A DNA stretch of 64,000 bases from Bacillus velezensis (GTDB taxonomy: Bacteria > Bacillota > Bacilli > Bacillales > Bacillaceae). Positions 1 through 11,962 of the stretch are shown piece by piece (within the stretch, counting starts at the first letter, position 1; every line of letters starts with the position of its first letter). The position numbers and the translations under genes were made by a program. The stretch lies in the NCBI RefSeq assembly GCF_001461825.1, contig NZ_LLZC01000019.1, forward strand, positions 186,001 through 250,000. The letters run 5' to 3'. The notes beneath the pieces were generated by a model that saw only the letters and a list, made by a program, of their open reading frames with translations, made no database searches and was not told where the DNA came from.

Positions 1-1516
1 CTTTGCTGTAAGTCTTTAAGTCCCTCAGCGTAACGTCCGCCGGGCCGAGGCTGACCGTTAGATTGACTTCATCGTCGCTTCCGACCATGTCGGTGCCGGC
101 TGACGGGTCCTGATCAATTACGGTGCCGGCCTCGCTGTCATCGTTCTCTTCTTTGACATTGACATGTTTGAAGCCTTTGTCCTTCAGCGCTTTTTTTGCG
201 TCGCCGATCTGCCGCCCTTTCACGTCGATCAGCTGGGTTTTCGGTTTTCCGATGCTTTTGTACAGTTTTACAGAAGAGCCTTCTTTAACGGTAGACCCCG
301 CTTTTGGGTCCGTTTTGACCATTAATTCCTCTTCTATTTTGTCATCTTCAATGTCCGTTATATCAGGATCCGCCCGGAGCCCGTTCTTTTCAAGCAGTGC
401 TTCCGCTTTTTCGTACTTCATGCCCCGTACGTCGGGGACGCTTACATCTTTAGGCATAAATAAAGACGGGAACACAGTGACAGCAAGAACAGCCGCCATA
501 ATGAAAATGAAACAAACGGACAGCAAAACCCACGGCCATTTCCGTTTTTTCTTTTTGGCGGGCTGCTGTTCCTTATCGTCCGTCTCCCCCGGCGTTTCCG
601 CCTGAGGTGCGGCTTTTGCGCCGTCAGTAATAACGGGAATGGCTTTTGTCATTTCCTCATCATCCTGAACGGAAAATTTTTGTTCATTCAGCCTGCCGGC
701 GTCAAAAGCCGTTCTGATGTCCGCTTCCATGTCCTCGGCGCTTTCATAGCGGTGAAACGGGTCTTTAGCGGTTGCCTTTAAAATAATGTTTTCGACGCTC
801 TGCGGAATGGAAGGGTTCCACTTTCTGGCGGAAGGCGTTTCTGTTTGCAGATGCTTAAGCGCTATGCTGACTGCTGATTCTCCGTCAAAAGGGATTTTAC
901 CTGTTAAAAGCTCAAACAGCACGATGCCGAGCGCGTAAATATCTGATTTTTTCGTTGCAAGACCGCCTCTCGCCTGCTCCGGAGACAAATAATGAACCGA
1001 GCCCAGCACAGAATTCGTATGTGTGATTGTCGTAGACGTAAGCGCTGTGGCGATGCCGAAATCCGTCACCTTGATATGCCCTAAATGATCTATCAATATA
1101 TTGTGCGGTTTAATATCCCGGTGCACGATATGGTTTTGATGGGCATGGGCGATGGCCGAGACGATCTGCTCCATAACGGACAGCGCTTCTTTCGGATGAA
1201 GCGGCCCGTGTGCGGTTATGTATTCCTTTAATGTCATGCCTTCCACATATTCCATGACAATGTAATAAATATCGCCTTCCTCTCCGATATCGTAAATACT
1301 GACGATATTCGGATGATCGAGGCTTGATGCCGACTGTGCTTCTCTTCTGAAACGCCTGATAAAATCAATGTCATTCACAAAGTCAAACCGCAGAATTTTA
1401 ATTGCGACTTCACGTTCGAGAATGATGTCCTCAGCTAAAAAAACGTTTGCCATTCCGCCGCCGCCAATGGGCCGGAGGATATGATAACGCCCGCTGATCC
1501 GCTTGCCGGTTAGCAC
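1..1516 (-). CDS. prkC: Ser/Thr protein kinase PrkC with PASTA domains (C-terminus cut by window edge)
   Basis: Membrane Hanks-type kinase that senses muropeptides and phosphorylates proteins during germination and stationary phase. About 505 codons are present; the B. subtilis protein is about 648, so the last PASTA repeats lie outside. The kinase domain comes first: glycine loop near 17-22, ATP lysine K40, HRDIKPHN with catalytic D134, and DFG with D152. A lysine-rich stretch leads into one membrane helix at about 333-355, followed by extracellular PASTA repeats beginning [16 protein letters not shown] chose the GTG at 1514-1516, which overlaps the end of prpC by a few bases, because it gives the usual [11 protein letters not shown] start. 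It is co-transcribed with prpC, its opposing phosphatase. Identification is secure. Confidence 0.97.
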   Translation of the reverse strand, partial: MLTGKRISGRYHILRPIGGGGMANVFLAEDIILEREVAIKILRFDFVNDIDFIRRFRREAQSASSLDHPNIVSIYDIGEEGDIYYIVMEYVEGMTLKEYITAHGPLHPKEALSVMEQIVSAIAHAHQNHIVHRDIKPHNILIDHLGHIKVTDFGIATALTSTTITHTNSVLGSVHYLSPEQARGGLATKKSDIYALGIVLFELLTGKIPFDGESAVSIALKHLQTETPSARKWNPSIPQSVENIILKATAKDPFHRYESAEDMEADIRTAFDAGRLNEQKFSVQDDEEMTKAIPVITDGAKAAPQAETPGETDDKEQQPAKKKKRKWPWVLLSVCFIFIMAAVLAVTVFPSLFMPKDVSVPDVRGMKYEKAEALLEKNGLRADPDITDIEDDKIEEELMVKTDPKAGSTVKEGSSVKLYKSIGKPKTQLIDVKGRQIGDAKKALKDKGFKHVNVKEENDDSEAGTVIDQDPSAGTDMVGSDDEVNLTVSLGPADVTLRDLKTYSK

Positions 1517-2271
1517 TTGTCTTCACCCTCTTTTGCATCTGCGGAAAACTCAATCAACACAGCCGTGATGTTATCTTCGCCGCCGTTTTGATTCGCTTTG
1601 CTGATGAGAAGGTCTACTTTTTCCTGAGGATCAGATTCGGCTTGAAGCATTTGTTTGATCTCGTGATCTTCTATTTTATTTGACAGTCCGTCAGAGCATA
1701 AAAGCAGCTGATCGCCGTCAGACAGTTCAAAAGAACGGGCGTCGGAACTGATGGTTTCATCTGTCCCCAGCGCTCTCGTCAATACATTTTTCCGCGGGTG
1801 GTGCTCGGCGTCCTCTTTCGAAATTTCCCCCGTCTTGACCAGCTCATTCACAAGCGAATGGTCTTCAGTCAGCTGAGTGAATTCCCCATCTTGAAGCAGG
1901 TAGCACCGGCTGTCTCCGATATGAGCCACAGTGACAAACTTCCCCGTGAATAAGGCGCAAACAACGGTGGTGCCCATTCCCCGGCATTCTTCATTCGCTT
2001 TAGCGTGGTCATGTACTTTGACATTCGCCTCATGAATCCGGTCTTTCAGCCAATCCTCGCAAGCAGACGGCAGAGAAGGAACCGTTTCGGTCCGGTTCCA
2101 CTGCTCTTCCATCGCCGCAACCGCCATCCTGCTCGCTACATCTCCGGCAAGATGACCGCCCATGCCGTCGGCGACAACCGCAAGCACCGCGTCTTCTTTT
2201 GTGAAAATGCCCGCCGCATCTTCATTATGCCGGCGGACTTTACCTGTATCTGTTTTCAAGGCTGTAATCAA
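1510..2271 (-). CDS. prpC: PP2C-type protein phosphatase PrpC
   Basis: Manganese-dependent Ser/Thr phosphatase that reverses PrkC phosphorylation. PP2C motifs are clear: HNED near 15-18, VADGMGGH at 33-40, [19 protein letters not shown], and GGEDNITAV near the C-terminus, which together supply the metal-binding aspartates. I place the start at TTG 2271 (253 aa; family member in B. subtilis about 254). It aligns with the usual M-x-TALKTDTG start and has a GAGGTG ribosome binding site that overlaps the rlmN stop codon. An in-frame GTG at 2280 would add three residues but has a poorer site. It lies 5 nt after rlmN and overlaps prkC. Confidence 0.95.
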   Translation of the reverse strand: MITALKTDTGKVRRHNEDAAGIFTKEDAVLAVVADGMGGHLAGDVASRMAVAAMEEQWNRTETVPSLPSACEDWLKDRIHEANVKVHDHAKANEECRGMGTTVVCALFTGKFVTVAHIGDSRCYLLQDGEFTQLTEDHSLVNELVKTGEISKEDAEHHPRKNVLTRALGTDETISSDARSFELSDGDQLLLCSDGLSNKIEDHEIKQMLQAESDPQEKVDLLISKANQNGGEDNITAVLIEFSADAKEGEDKC

Positions 2272-2276
2272 CCTCT

Positions 2277-3368
2277 TCACCTCGTCTCGTCTTGACGCTC
2301 CTTCGCGCGAAGCTGACCGCAGGCCGCGTCAATGTCATGGCCTTGCTCTCTTCTGATCGTGACATTTACACCGCGGGATTTTAACGTTTTTTCGAATGCG
2401 AAAATCTGATCTCTCGGTGTGCGGACGTAATCCCGTTCAGGCACATAGTTTACCGGAATTAAATTGACATGGCATTTCACGTCTTTTAACAGTTCTGCAA
2501 GCTCTTCTGCATGTTCGACCTGATCATTTACGCCGCCGAACAGCCCGTATTCAAAGCTGATCCGTCTGCCTGTTTTCTCGATGTAATATTTGACGGCCTC
2601 CATAAGGTCAGGAAGCTTATAGGCTTTGTTAATCGGCATCAGGCGGCTTCTGATTTCCGTATTCGGAGCATGCAGAGAAATCGCGAAATTGATCTGCATT
2701 TTTTGATCGGCGAAATCGTAAATCTTCGGAATGATTCCGCTGGTGGAAACTGTGATATGACGCGCTCCGATGTTCAGCCCTTTATCGTGGTTAATGATTT
2801 TCAAGAAAGCGAGCATTTCGTTAAAGTTATCAAAAGGTTCACCGATTCCCATGATCACGACTGAGCTGACGCGTTCATCCGTTTCATCAAGCGCCTTTTG
2901 CACTTTCACGACTTGAGCGACGATTTCTCCCGCTTCAAGATTCCGTTTCAGACCGCCGAGCGTTGACGCGCAAAATGTGCAGCCGATCCGGCAGCCGACC
3001 TGTGTCGTTACACATACAGAATTACCATACTCGTGTCTCATTAAAACCGTTTCGATCGTATAACCGTCATGAAGCTCAAATAAAAATTTCATCGTGCCGT
3101 CTTGAGATGTCTGTTTTACAGCCGTTTTCAGCGTTGTCAGCACAAAATGGCTCTCGAGTTTTTCACGCAGGCTTTTTGAGAGGTTTGTCATTTCATCAAA
3201 TGAAGAAACCCGCTTTTCATAGAGCCATTCAAAAATCTGTGCTGCGCGGAACGGCTTTTCGCCATTCTCAGTCAGCCATTGTTTGATTTCATCTAATTCA
3301 AAAGAGTAAATGGACGGCTGCTCAGTCCGCAGCTCTTTCCGTACGCTTGTCTTTTTTAATTGTGTCAT
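2277..3368 (-). CDS. rlmN: Dual-specificity RNA methyltransferase RlmN
   Basis: Radical-SAM enzyme that makes 2-methyladenosine at A2503 of 23S rRNA and at A37 of some tRNAs. The 363-aa protein has the CxxxCxxC iron-sulfur motif as C126, C130 and C133 (GCRIGCTFC), the GEPFDNF glycine-rich SAM segment, and a conserved cysteine near 350 in DAACGQLR that takes part in the methyl-cysteine mechanism. It starts 3 nt after the rsmB stop and sits in the coaBC-priA-def-fmt-rsmB-rlmN-prpC-prkC operon, among other translation-maturation genes. Confidence 0.97.
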   Translation of the reverse strand: MTQLKKTSVRKELRTEQPSIYSFELDEIKQWLTENGEKPFRAAQIFEWLYEKRVSSFDEMTNLSKSLREKLESHFVLTTLKTAVKQTSQDGTMKFLFELHDGYTIETVLMRHEYGNSVCVTTQVGCRIGCTFCASTLGGLKRNLEAGEIVAQVVKVQKALDETDERVSSVVIMGIGEPFDNFNEMLAFLKIINHDKGLNIGARHITVSTSGIIPKIYDFADQKMQINFAISLHAPNTEIRSRLMPINKAYKLPDLMEAVKYYIEKTGRRISFEYGLFGGVNDQVEHAEELAELLKDVKCHVNLIPVNYVPERDYVRTPRDQIFAFEKTLKSRGVNVTIRREQGHDIDAACGQLRAKERQDETR

Positions 3369-3371
3369 TTT

Positions 3372-4715
3372 TTATCCCTTCTTTCTCATGCTGCTAATAA
3401 AGAAACCGTCTGTTCCGAAATAATGCGGAAGAATTTGAAGGCTTCCATCCTGAACAAAGGGTCTCGCCTTTTCAGGCAGCCGCTTTTCAAGAGACAAATC
3501 GGGTTCAAACTCAGGGTGTTCTTGTATAAACGCATGCATAACTTCTTCATTTTCTGTCCGGTCCATTGTACACGTACTGTATACGAGTGTGCCACCTTTT
3601 TTTACTAATGGGGCGATTTCCCTTAAAATGCCGAGCTGGATTTCTGACAGCCGTCTGCTGTCCTCCGGCGTCTTCGTATATTTCATATCGGGTTTTCTTC
3701 TGATGACGCCGAAACCTGAGCAAGGGGCATCAACGAGAATACGGTCAAACCGTTCTGCGCCAAAGGCCTCTCCCGCTTTTCGCGCATCCATCGTTTGTGC
3801 GTCGATGATCGTAAGTCCGAGCCGTTCTGCGCCCTCTTTAATCAGCTTCACTTTATGGCGGTGAAGATCAAGCGATGTGAGGCTCCCCTCGTTCTCCATC
3901 AGTTCCGCAATGTGAGCCGACTTTCCGCCCGGTGCGGCGCATGCGTCTAAAACGGTTTCGCCCGGCTTCGGGTCCAGCGCCCGCGCGACAAGCATTGAGC
4001 TTTCATCCTGTATGGATACCCGGCCGTTTTGGAAAAATGCCGTGTTCGCGATGCTTCCTTTTAAAAGCTTAATCGCATCAGGAGAAAGGTCTCCGGCTTC
4101 TGCTTCCAGACCGGCATTCTCCATCTCATTCAGCACCGTTTCCCTGTCGCTCTTTATGTGATTGACACGGAGCGTCTGCTTCGGCGGAATGAGATGAATC
4201 CGGCAGATCTTTTCAGCCGCCTCAAAGCCGTACGCCTCGACCCACTCTTTTACGAGCCATTCGGGATGGCTTGTCTCTGCAGAAAGACGGAGAACCGGGT
4301 CTTCAATTTCAGCGAATGACGGCGCCCCCTCACGCTGCAGGGAGCGGAGGATGCCGTTGACAAAGGACGCAATGCCCTTATGCCCGCGTTTTTTGGCGAT
4401 TTCAACCGCTTCATGGATGGCGGCGCGATCCGGAATTTTTTCTAAATACTCCATTTGATACGCGGACAGACGAAGCAGCTGAATCACCCACGGCTTCACC
4501 TTATTCGGCTTGCGGATAAAAGGCTTCAGCATAAAGTCTAAGGCGATTTTATTTTGCAGCGTTCCGTAGACAAGCTCTGTCAGCAGCCCTCTGTCCTGAT
4601 CGCTGAGCGTGTTCGTTTTGATAACCGATGTAAGAAGCAGGTTGCTGTATGCCTGATTTTGCTCAAGCTTCTCAAGCGCTTCGAGGGCGAGCTCCCGGAC
4701 ATTAATTTTTTTCAT
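3372..4715 (-). CDS. rsmB: 16S rRNA m5C967 methyltransferase RsmB
   Basis: SAM-dependent rRNA cytosine-C5 methyltransferase of 447 aa, the same length as B. subtilis YloM. The N-terminal 130 residues are the NusB-like RNA-binding fold. The catalytic half shows the SAM motif [16 protein letters not shown], motif [10 protein letters not shown] with the release cysteine, and [12 protein letters not shown] with nucleophile C382. The ATG at 4715 lies 14 nt inside the 3' end of fmt, so the two are probably translationally coupled. Confidence 0.97.
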   Translation of the reverse strand: MKKINVRELALEALEKLEQNQAYSNLLLTSVIKTNTLSDQDRGLLTELVYGTLQNKIALDFMLKPFIRKPNKVKPWVIQLLRLSAYQMEYLEKIPDRAAIHEAVEIAKKRGHKGIASFVNGILRSLQREGAPSFAEIEDPVLRLSAETSHPEWLVKEWVEAYGFEAAEKICRIHLIPPKQTLRVNHIKSDRETVLNEMENAGLEAEAGDLSPDAIKLLKGSIANTAFFQNGRVSIQDESSMLVARALDPKPGETVLDACAAPGGKSAHIAELMENEGSLTSLDLHRHKVKLIKEGAERLGLTIIDAQTMDARKAGEAFGAERFDRILVDAPCSGFGVIRRKPDMKYTKTPEDSRRLSEIQLGILREIAPLVKKGGTLVYSTCTMDRTENEEVMHAFIQEHPEFEPDLSLEKRLPEKARPFVQDGSLQILPHYFGTDGFFISSMRKKG

Positions 4716-5655
4716 TTGCTTCTCCTAACACGTCACCGGGCTGCACATTTTTGCCCCTTACAAAATCTTCGCCCTTCATCCGTTTTTTTCCCGCCGGCTG
4801 CAGCTCTGTGATTAAAAGGGCGGTGCTGTTTCCTGATGCGACGACAATGCCGTTTTGCTCCGTGCGGATGACTGTTCCGGGCGCAGCTTCAGTTTTTGCC
4901 GCAACTTTTTCAGAAGCCCATACTTTAATATTTTGACCGTTCAAAGTTGTATAGGCGACAGGCCAAGGGTTTAAACCTCTGATCTGGTTGTAAATCTCTT
5001 CTCCGGGCTTTGCCCAATCAATCCGCTCCTGCTCACGCTTAATGTTAGGCGCGTAAGTCGCTTTTGATTCGTCCTGTTTGATCGGTTTAATATTCCCGGA
5101 AATGACGTTCGGAACGGTCTCTGACAAAAGCTTTGCCCCCGCTATGCTTAATTTGTCGTGAAGCGTGCCGACGTTATCCGTTTCATCAATTTCCACTTCG
5201 ATTTTAGAAATCATATCGCCCGCATCAAGCTTTTCAACCATATACATGATCGTCACGCCCGTTTTCTTCTTGCCTTGGAGAATCGAATAATGTATCGGCG
5301 CTCCGCCTCTTAATTCAGGCAATAGTGACGCGTGTACGTTGATACAGCCGTATTTCGGGCCGTCCAGCAGCTGCTTGGGGAGGATCTGTCCGAATGCCGC
5401 CGTAACAATCAGGTCCGGCTTCAGGCTGAGCACTTTTTCTATTTCTTCTTCGAGCCTTACTTTTTCGGGCTGAAGCACGGGAATGCCGTGACGTTCAGCT
5501 TCAGCCTTTACAGGAGGGGGCGTCATGATTTTTTTTCTGCCTTTCGGGCGGTCAGGCTGCGTAACGACACCAACCACTTCATATCCGTCTTCAATAAGCG
5601 TGCGCAGGACGGGAACTGAAAAGTCGGGCGTTCCCATAAAAACGATCCTTGTCAT
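4702..5655 (-). CDS. fmt: Methionyl-tRNA formyltransferase
   Basis: Transfers formyl from 10-formyl-THF to initiator Met-tRNA. The 317-aa length equals that of B. subtilis Fmt. The N-terminal formyltransferase fold holds the active-site set N106 and H108 within [13 protein letters not shown] and the aspartate in KLDAGDM; the C-terminal OB-like domain ends in [11 protein letters not shown]. It follows def by 4 nt, which is the classic pairing of the enzyme that adds the formyl group with the one that removes it. Confidence 0.98.
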   Translation of the reverse strand: MTRIVFMGTPDFSVPVLRTLIEDGYEVVGVVTQPDRPKGRKKIMTPPPVKAEAERHGIPVLQPEKVRLEEEIEKVLSLKPDLIVTAAFGQILPKQLLDGPKYGCINVHASLLPELRGGAPIHYSILQGKKKTGVTIMYMVEKLDAGDMISKIEVEIDETDNVGTLHDKLSIAGAKLLSETVPNVISGNIKPIKQDESKATYAPNIKREQERIDWAKPGEEIYNQIRGLNPWPVAYTTLNGQNIKVWASEKVAAKTEAAPGTVIRTEQNGIVVASGNSTALLITELQPAGKKRMKGEDFVRGKNVQPGDVLGEANEKN

Positions 5656-5659
5656 CCAA

Positions 5660-6142
5660 TCATCCTTCCATTTCTGCCAGTTCTTCTTCAGTGTAGTAAG
5701 CCGTAATTTTTGATGTGAATAAAATGCCGTCTAAATGATCCATTTCATGCTGAACGGCTCTGGCCAAAAAACCCTCCGCTTCTAAAATAAACGGTTTTCC
5801 TTTACGGTCATAGGCTTTTACCTTTACGTAATCCGGGCGGGTGACATCGCCGTAAACCCCGGGAAAGCTTAAGCAGCCCTCGACTCCGGTCTGTTCACCG
5901 CTCTTTTCAAGAATAACCGGATTTACAAGGTCGATCCGGCCGCTTTCTTCACCGATGTCCACGACGGCCGCTCTTTTTAAAATGCCGATTTGCGGCGCGG
6001 CGAGGCCGACGCCATCCATTTCGAGCATCGTATCGTACATATCATCAAGCAGTTTTTTTAATTTTTTATCAAACACTGTCACTTCTTCGGCAGGTGTTTC
6101 CAGAACCTCCGCCGGGTGTGTGACGATTTTTTTCACAGCCAA
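5660..6142 (-). CDS. def: Peptide deformylase
   Basis: Metallo-enzyme that removes the N-formyl group from nascent proteins. With the TTG at 6140-6142 as start the product is 160 aa, the B. subtilis DefA length, beginning [17 protein letters not shown] ribosome binding site at 6150-6155 sits 7 nt upstream; the farther TTG at 6157 overlaps that site and is unlikely. The three motifs are [10 protein letters not shown] (Q51), EGCLSFPG (metal ligand C90) and QHEMDHLDG (H132, E133, H136). Confidence 0.97.
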   Translation of the reverse strand: MAVKKIVTHPAEVLETPAEEVTVFDKKLKKLLDDMYDTMLEMDGVGLAAPQIGILKRAAVVDIGEESGRIDLVNPVILEKSGEQTGVEGCLSFPGVYGDVTRPDYVKVKAYDRKGKPFILEAEGFLARAVQHEMDHLDGILFTSKITAYYTEEELAEMEG

Positions 6143-6166
6143 AATTTTGCCCTCCAAAAACTAATG

Positions 6167-8578
6167 TTACATCAGCATGTACGGATTCATATCGATTGAA
6201 ATCATTACATGCTTTTGCGCAATGTCGCGTTTATAGTGCTCCAGTATCTTTTTCAACTGAATCTGCAACTCGTTTTCCTGTCTGTATTTTATCACGCATT
6301 GATAGCGATATCTATCTTTGATCCTGGCGATCGGGGAAGCCGCCGGCCCGAGAATTTTCGAATCAGGCCCGCATCCCGCTCTTAAATAGTTTGTAATCTT
6401 TTCTGCGGTGACCGCGGCTTTTGCCGCTTCTTCATGAGAAACGGTCACCAGCGCCACGTAATAATAAGGCGGGTATGACTGGGCCCGTCTGTGCGCCATT
6501 TCCTGCTGAAAAAAAGTTTCATAGTCGTGCGTTTTCGTCAGCTGAATGCTGTAATGAGACGGTGTATACGTTTGAATGACCACCGTTCCCGGCTTTTCAT
6601 GCCGCCCGGCCCGTCCGCTTACCTGCGTCAGCAGCTGGAATGTCTTCTCCGCAGCCCTGAAATCAGGGATGTGAAGCGTCGTATCTGCGCTTAATACTCC
6701 GACGAGCGTCACGTTCGGAAAATCAAGCCCTTTTGCGATCATTTGCGTACCGAGCAGGATATCCGCCTTCCCTTCACCGAACGCTGACAACAGTTTTTCA
6801 TGGGCGCCTTTTCTTGAAGTGGTGTCCACATCCATCCTGATCACGCGCGCCTGAGGCAGCACTTTGGTAAGCTCCTCCTCCACACGCTGCGTGCCTGTGC
6901 CGAAAAAGCGGATATGTTCGCTGCCGCATTCCGGGCATGTTCCCGGGACAGGTTCCTCATGGCCGCAGTAATGGCATTTCAGCCTTTGTCCGTAGCGGTG
7001 ATAAGTCATTGAAATGTCGCAATGCGGACATTGCGGCACATAACCGCAGTCCCGGCACATCACAAACGAGGAATACCCCCGTTTATTCAGGAAAAGGACA
7101 GCCTGCTCTTTTTTTGCAAGCTTCTCTTCCAGCTGTTCCATCAGCTCTCTTGAAAACATTGATCTGTTGCCGTTTCTCAGTTCTTCTCTCATATCAACGA
7201 GAGAAACGTCAGGCATGAGCTGGCGATTTACGCGATGTTTTAACGGTAGCAGCTCATAAACGCCTTTTTTCGCCCGCGCAAATGATTCCAATGTCGGCGT
7301 GGCGCTCCCGAGGACGACCGGACAGCTGTGATGCTCGGCCCGGCGGATGGCTACGTCCTTTGCATGATACCGCGGCATTTCCTCCTGCTTATAGGAAGAT
7401 TCGTGCTCTTCATCAATAATGATCATGCCGAGATTTTCAAACGGGGCAAAGATGGCCGATCTGGCTCCGACAACAAGCCGGACTTCCTTGCGCTGAATCT
7501 TCCGCCATTCATCGTATTTTTCACCTGTGGATAATCCGCTGTGCATGACCGCAACCTGTGAGCCGAAGCGGCCTTTAAAACGGTTGACCATTTGCGGTGT
7601 CAACGAGATTTCCGGAACGAGCACGATGGCTTCTTGTCCTTTTGCCAGCACTTTTTCAATGGATTGCAGGTAAATTTCCGTTTTGCCGCTTCCAGTGACG
7701 CCGTGAAGCAGAAAGACGTGATGGACATGGTCGGCTACGGCTTGTTTAATCGGCTCAAAAGCAGCCCGCTGCTCTTCTGTAAGAGAGAGCGGCTCTGTTT
7801 TTTTGAACATTCTGTCCTGATAGGGATCGCGGTAAACCTCCTCAAAGCTTTCCGTAAGAAGCCCCTTTTTAAGAAGCGTTTTCAGCGTCGCGGAACTGGA
7901 ATCGGTCTTTTTGCAAAGCTCGGCCGCGGAAATCTTTGCTCCCCCGCCGATAAAATAAGTAAGCACGGCGAGCTGTTTAGAAGCCTGCTTTGTCAATGAA
8001 TCTGCGTGCCGGGCGAGTTCTTCTTTGTCTGCCCCCGCTTCGATCATGCGGATCATTTTTTTATTCGTTTTTTGGGCGACTTTATATGTGACATCAATGC
8101 TTCCTTTGCGCACGAATGTTTGAAGTGACGAAAGAATGCTTTCATCGGTAATATCCGAGTAGAGAAGACTTTTTTGATTCCTGAAAAGCTGTTTAATGTC
8201 CGGTGTCAGCGCTTCTTCGTCAACGACTTTCAGCTCTTTCTCGTACTTCGCCTTCAGTGCGGCGGGCAGCATTGCCTGAAGCGCCGTGATTTTAAACGAC
8301 AGCGTTTTGTCAGAAAGCCATGAAGACAGCTGCATCAGTTCCTCAGTCAGAACGGGCGTCAAATCAAGAAGCTTCTCGACTTCCTTCATTGAGCCGCCGT
8401 TTAATTCAGACGAATCTTTCAAACCGGTCACAAATCCTTGAAGCTTGCGCGGGCCAAACGGGACAATCACCCGCATGCCGACTTCGATCATCCCTTTTAA
8501 ATGATCGGGAATTTTGTAATCAAAGGGTCTGTCAATGTTTTTGGAGCTGACATCGACAATGACTTCTGCTACATTCAT
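6167..8578 (-). CDS. priA: Primosomal replication-restart helicase PriA
   Basis: 3'-to-5' superfamily-2 DNA helicase that reloads the replisome at stalled forks and D-loops. 803 aa, typical for bacilli. The N-terminal 3'-OH-binding domain and winged helix are followed by Walker A GVTGSGKT (293-300) and DEEH (389-392). A zinc-binding insert follows with paired cysteines CRDCGYVPQCPHC and, further on, CHYCGHEEPVPGTCPEC; QVSGRAGR is helicase motif VI. It overlaps the end of coaBC by 4 nt (ATGA). Confidence 0.98.
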   Translation of the reverse strand: MNVAEVIVDVSSKNIDRPFDYKIPDHLKGMIEVGMRVIVPFGPRKLQGFVTGLKDSSELNGGSMKEVEKLLDLTPVLTEELMQLSSWLSDKTLSFKITALQAMLPAALKAKYEKELKVVDEEALTPDIKQLFRNQKSLLYSDITDESILSSLQTFVRKGSIDVTYKVAQKTNKKMIRMIEAGADKEELARHADSLTKQASKQLAVLTYFIGGGAKISAAELCKKTDSSSATLKTLLKKGLLTESFEEVYRDPYQDRMFKKTEPLSLTEEQRAAFEPIKQAVADHVHHVFLLHGVTGSGKTEIYLQSIEKVLAKGQEAIVLVPEISLTPQMVNRFKGRFGSQVAVMHSGLSTGEKYDEWRKIQRKEVRLVVGARSAIFAPFENLGMIIIDEEHESSYKQEEMPRYHAKDVAIRRAEHHSCPVVLGSATPTLESFARAKKGVYELLPLKHRVNRQLMPDVSLVDMREELRNGNRSMFSRELMEQLEEKLAKKEQAVLFLNKRGYSSFVMCRDCGYVPQCPHCDISMTYHRYGQRLKCHYCGHEEPVPGTCPECGSEHIRFFGTGTQRVEEELTKVLPQARVIRMDVDTTSRKGAHEKLLSAFGEGKADILLGTQMIAKGLDFPNVTLVGVLSADTTLHIPDFRAAEKTFQLLTQVSGRAGRHEKPGTVVIQTYTPSHYSIQLTKTHDYETFFQQEMAHRRAQSYPPYYYVALVTVSHEEAAKAAVTAEKITNYLRAGCGPDSKILGPAASPIARIKDRYRYQCVIKYRQENELQIQLKKILEHYKRDIAQKHVMISIDMNPYMLM

Positions 8579-9795
8579 ACCGGTTTTCGGTCCTCGGCTT
8601 TCAAAGCGGTCATTTCCTTCAGCATTTCAAAGGAAACATCAAGTTTAGACATAAGCGCAAGCTCCCGTTTTCTTCCGTCCCGGAAATAGAAGGTGACGAC
8701 ATTCGTATCCGTGCCAAATCCGGCCCCTTCCGCTTTCACATTATTCGCAACGATCATATCAAGGTTTTTCTGTTCGAGTTTTCTGCGCGCATAGCGTTCG
8801 ACGTCTTGCGTTTCAGCCGCAAATCCGACCAGCAGCTGGTGTGTTTTCCGTTCGCCGAGTTCTTTCAGTATGTCTGCCGTACGGTTGAATTCGATCACGA
8901 GCGAACCGTCTTTCTTCTTCATTTTGTGATCAGAAACAGCCGCCGGCGTAAAATCGGCCACGGCCGCCGTCTTAATCACCATGTCGCATGAATCAAACAC
9001 AGAAAGCACGGCTTCTTTCATATCAGCTGCCGATTGCACAGGAAGAAACTGATACAGCCCGACTGGCGGCTCTATTGACACCGGACCTGAAATCAGCGTC
9101 ACCCGCGCTCCGAGACGGACGGCGGCTTCAGCAGCGGCGTAGCCCATTTTGCCGGTGGATTTATTTGTGAAGAAGCGGACAGGGTCCACGGCTTCGCGCG
9201 TCGGACCGGCCGTAATGACAATATGTTTTCCTTTCAGCGGCGCATCGTCTTCAGGCTCCTTAAAATGCTCTCTGACACGCTCAACAATAAGCTCCGGCTC
9301 CTCCAGCCTTCCTTTGCCGACATATCCGCATGCCAAATAGCCTTCACTCGGCTCGATAAAGCGGACCCCGTCCTGATAAAGCACAGAGATATTCCGTTTC
9401 ACCGCCGGATGATCATACATATGGACATTCATCGCAGGCGCCACCCAGACCGGGGCCTCAGCCGCCAGCACCGTCGTTGTGAGCATATCGTCAGCAATTC
9501 CGTTGGCAAGCTTGCCGATGATATTTGCCGTAGCGGGCGCGACAATAATTAAATCCGCCCAGTCAGCGGCATCAATATGAGAAATCACCTTCGGATTTTG
9601 TTCATTAAATGTATCTGTATACACTTCATTCCGGCTCAGCGCCTGAAATGTCAGCGGAGAAACAAACTCACGCGCGGACTCAGTCATAATCACTTTGACG
9701 TTTGCGCCGGCCTGAACCAGCTTGCTCGTGAGTGCGGAAGCTTTATAAACGGCAATTCCTCCGCTTACGCATAGCAGAATGTTTCGGTTTTTCAT
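8575..9795 (-). CDS. coaBC: Bifunctional phosphopantothenoylcysteine decarboxylase / synthetase CoaBC
   Basis: Carries out two steps of coenzyme A synthesis: CTP-dependent ligation of cysteine to phosphopantothenate, then FMN-dependent decarboxylation. The N-terminal CoaC half shows H73 in SHIDAADWA, N123 in PAMNVHMYDHP and C156 in LACGYVGKGRL. The C-terminal CoaB half shows NKSTGKMGYAAA and the lysine-rich KMKKKDGS segment. 406 aa, normal length. It is separated from rpoZ by a hairpin terminator and begins the run of overlapping genes down to prkC. Confidence 0.97.
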   Translation of the reverse strand: MKNRNILLCVSGGIAVYKASALTSKLVQAGANVKVIMTESAREFVSPLTFQALSRNEVYTDTFNEQNPKVISHIDAADWADLIIVAPATANIIGKLANGIADDMLTTTVLAAEAPVWVAPAMNVHMYDHPAVKRNISVLYQDGVRFIEPSEGYLACGYVGKGRLEEPELIVERVREHFKEPEDDAPLKGKHIVITAGPTREAVDPVRFFTNKSTGKMGYAAAEAAVRLGARVTLISGPVSIEPPVGLYQFLPVQSAADMKEAVLSVFDSCDMVIKTAAVADFTPAAVSDHKMKKKDGSLVIEFNRTADILKELGERKTHQLLVGFAAETQDVERYARRKLEQKNLDMIVANNVKAEGAGFGTDTNVVTFYFRDGRKRELALMSKLDVSFEMLKEMTALKAEDRKPV

Positions 9796-9840
9796 GAAGT
9801 CTTCTCCCCTTTATGAAAGCATTGGACAAATCCCAAACGG

Positions 9841-9872
9841 AAAAAAATAACAACCTATGTAGAGATAGGTTG
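9841..9872 (-). terminator. Hairpin terminator between rpoZ and coaBC
   Basis: Perfect 8-bp inverted repeat, CAACCTAT at 9851-9858 and ATAGGTTG at 9865-9872, followed on the minus strand by TTATTTTTTT. It lies 14 nt past the rpoZ stop, so it should end part of the yloC-remA-gmk-rpoZ transcript before coaBC. Confidence 0.8.
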
Positions 9873-9885
9873 CTACGTGTGCTTG

Positions 9886-10089
9886 TTATTCGCTGTCTTC
9901 TCTTTCAAACGAAAGCAGGCCCGCGTCAATTTCTTCTAAAGCTTTGCCTACATATTTGTGAGAAATGGTATGTTCAATCTGCTGGTCTTTTTTGATCTGC
10001 ATTTCACGCGCGCGTCTTGCAGACACGGTCACCAGCGTATATTTAGAATCTAATTTATTCATTAAAGAGTCAATTGACGGATCTAACAT
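9886..10089 (-). CDS. rpoZ: RNA polymerase omega subunit
   Basis: Small non-catalytic subunit that helps assemble the beta' subunit. 67 aa, beginning [20 protein letters not shown], with the conserved [12 protein letters not shown] helix. It starts 3 nt after gmk. The gmk-rpoZ pairing is conserved widely in bacteria and links this small protein to its identity. Confidence 0.97.
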   Translation of the reverse strand: MLDPSIDSLMNKLDSKYTLVTVSARRAREMQIKKDQQIEHTISHKYVGKALEEIDAGLLSFEREDSE

Positions 10090-10092
10090 AAG

Positions 10093-10984
<892 letters not shown>

Positions 10985-11060
10985 CTTCTACGTTCCCCCT
11001 GTAAAATAGACGTCTCTAGTGTAACCTGAAGAGACCGTCTGTAAACAATACGCACAGTCG

Positions 11061-11936
11061 CTATTCTATATTTTGCACTTGTTCCTTCAATTTTTCAATA
11101 GAACTTTTCATTTCAACGACAAGCTTTGTGATTTGATGATCATTGGCTTTTGAGCCGATCGTGTTCGCTTCCCGGTTAAGCTCCTGAACAAGGAAATCAA
11201 GTTTGCGGCCGACTGCCCCGCCTTCTTTTAATATATCACGGAATTGAACAAAATGGCTCTTCAATCTGGTAATTTCTTCCGTAATATCAGAACGGTCGGC
11301 GAAAATGGCGCATTCCGTGATCAGCCTGCTTTCGTCGAGTGCGTCCTCCGTCCATTCCTTCATTCGGGCGTAAAGACGCTCGCGGTATTGAATAACAACG
11401 GCCGAAGCGCGCTCTTTCACCTGTTCGGACAGCGTCTCAAGCCGCTCAATGTGCAGAAAGCAGTCTTCCGCCAAAAGCCGTCCTTCTTTTTCCCTCATGT
11501 CACAAAGTTCCTTTACAGCCAGCTCAGCGGCTTCCCTGATGACTTCTTCAAGCTTGTCATCACGCATCTGTTCTTCGTGTATCTGCGCAATATGTTCAAA
11601 TTTAAAGAAATCCATTGCATCGGGTTCTGCCGCCAGGCTGTAGCGCTCTTTCATGACGCGTGCGGCGCTCACATATTCATCAAGGAGCTCCCAATCGATG
11701 TTCAGGCTTCTTTTTATGAGCGCGTCACTGTTTACAGTGAGAAACAGCTCTACTCTTCCGCGCTGTATATGCTGCAATATCGTTTGTTTCAGCTTATCCT
11801 CTACATATAGCAAAGGCCGTGGCAGGCGGGCGTTCACTTCTTTGAACCGGTAATTGACGGATTTCAATTCAACGGTTGCCGAGAGATCGCCTTTTGTGCT
11901 GCTTGCGCTGCCGAAGCCTGTCATACTCCGTATCAT
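11061..11936 (-). CDS. yloC: YicC-family endoribonuclease YloC
   Basis: 291 aa from ATG 11936 (MIRSMTGFGSAS), the length of B. subtilis YloC; the in-frame codons upstream lack support. The N-terminal YicC_N domain opens with the SMTGFG motif and the C-terminal DUF1732 segment ends with REANTIGSKANDHQITKLVVE. The E. coli homologue is an RNase acting on small RNAs and mRNAs, so ribonuclease activity here is inferred from the family. It is the first gene of the remA-gmk-rpoZ group. Confidence 0.92.
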   Translation of the reverse strand: MIRSMTGFGSASSTKGDLSATVELKSVNYRFKEVNARLPRPLLYVEDKLKQTILQHIQRGRVELFLTVNSDALIKRSLNIDWELLDEYVSAARVMKERYSLAAEPDAMDFFKFEHIAQIHEEQMRDDKLEEVIREAAELAVKELCDMREKEGRLLAEDCFLHIERLETLSEQVKERASAVVIQYRERLYARMKEWTEDALDESRLITECAIFADRSDITEEITRLKSHFVQFRDILKEGGAVGRKLDFLVQELNREANTIGSKANDHQITKLVVEMKSSIEKLKEQVQNIE

Positions 11937-11962
11937 ATGAAACACCCAATTCTTTCCCGTTA

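Noticed and set aside
123-605. Plus-strand open frame of 160 codons at the left edge
   Set aside because: Antisense to the PASTA and membrane part of prkC, serine-rich, no family resemblance.
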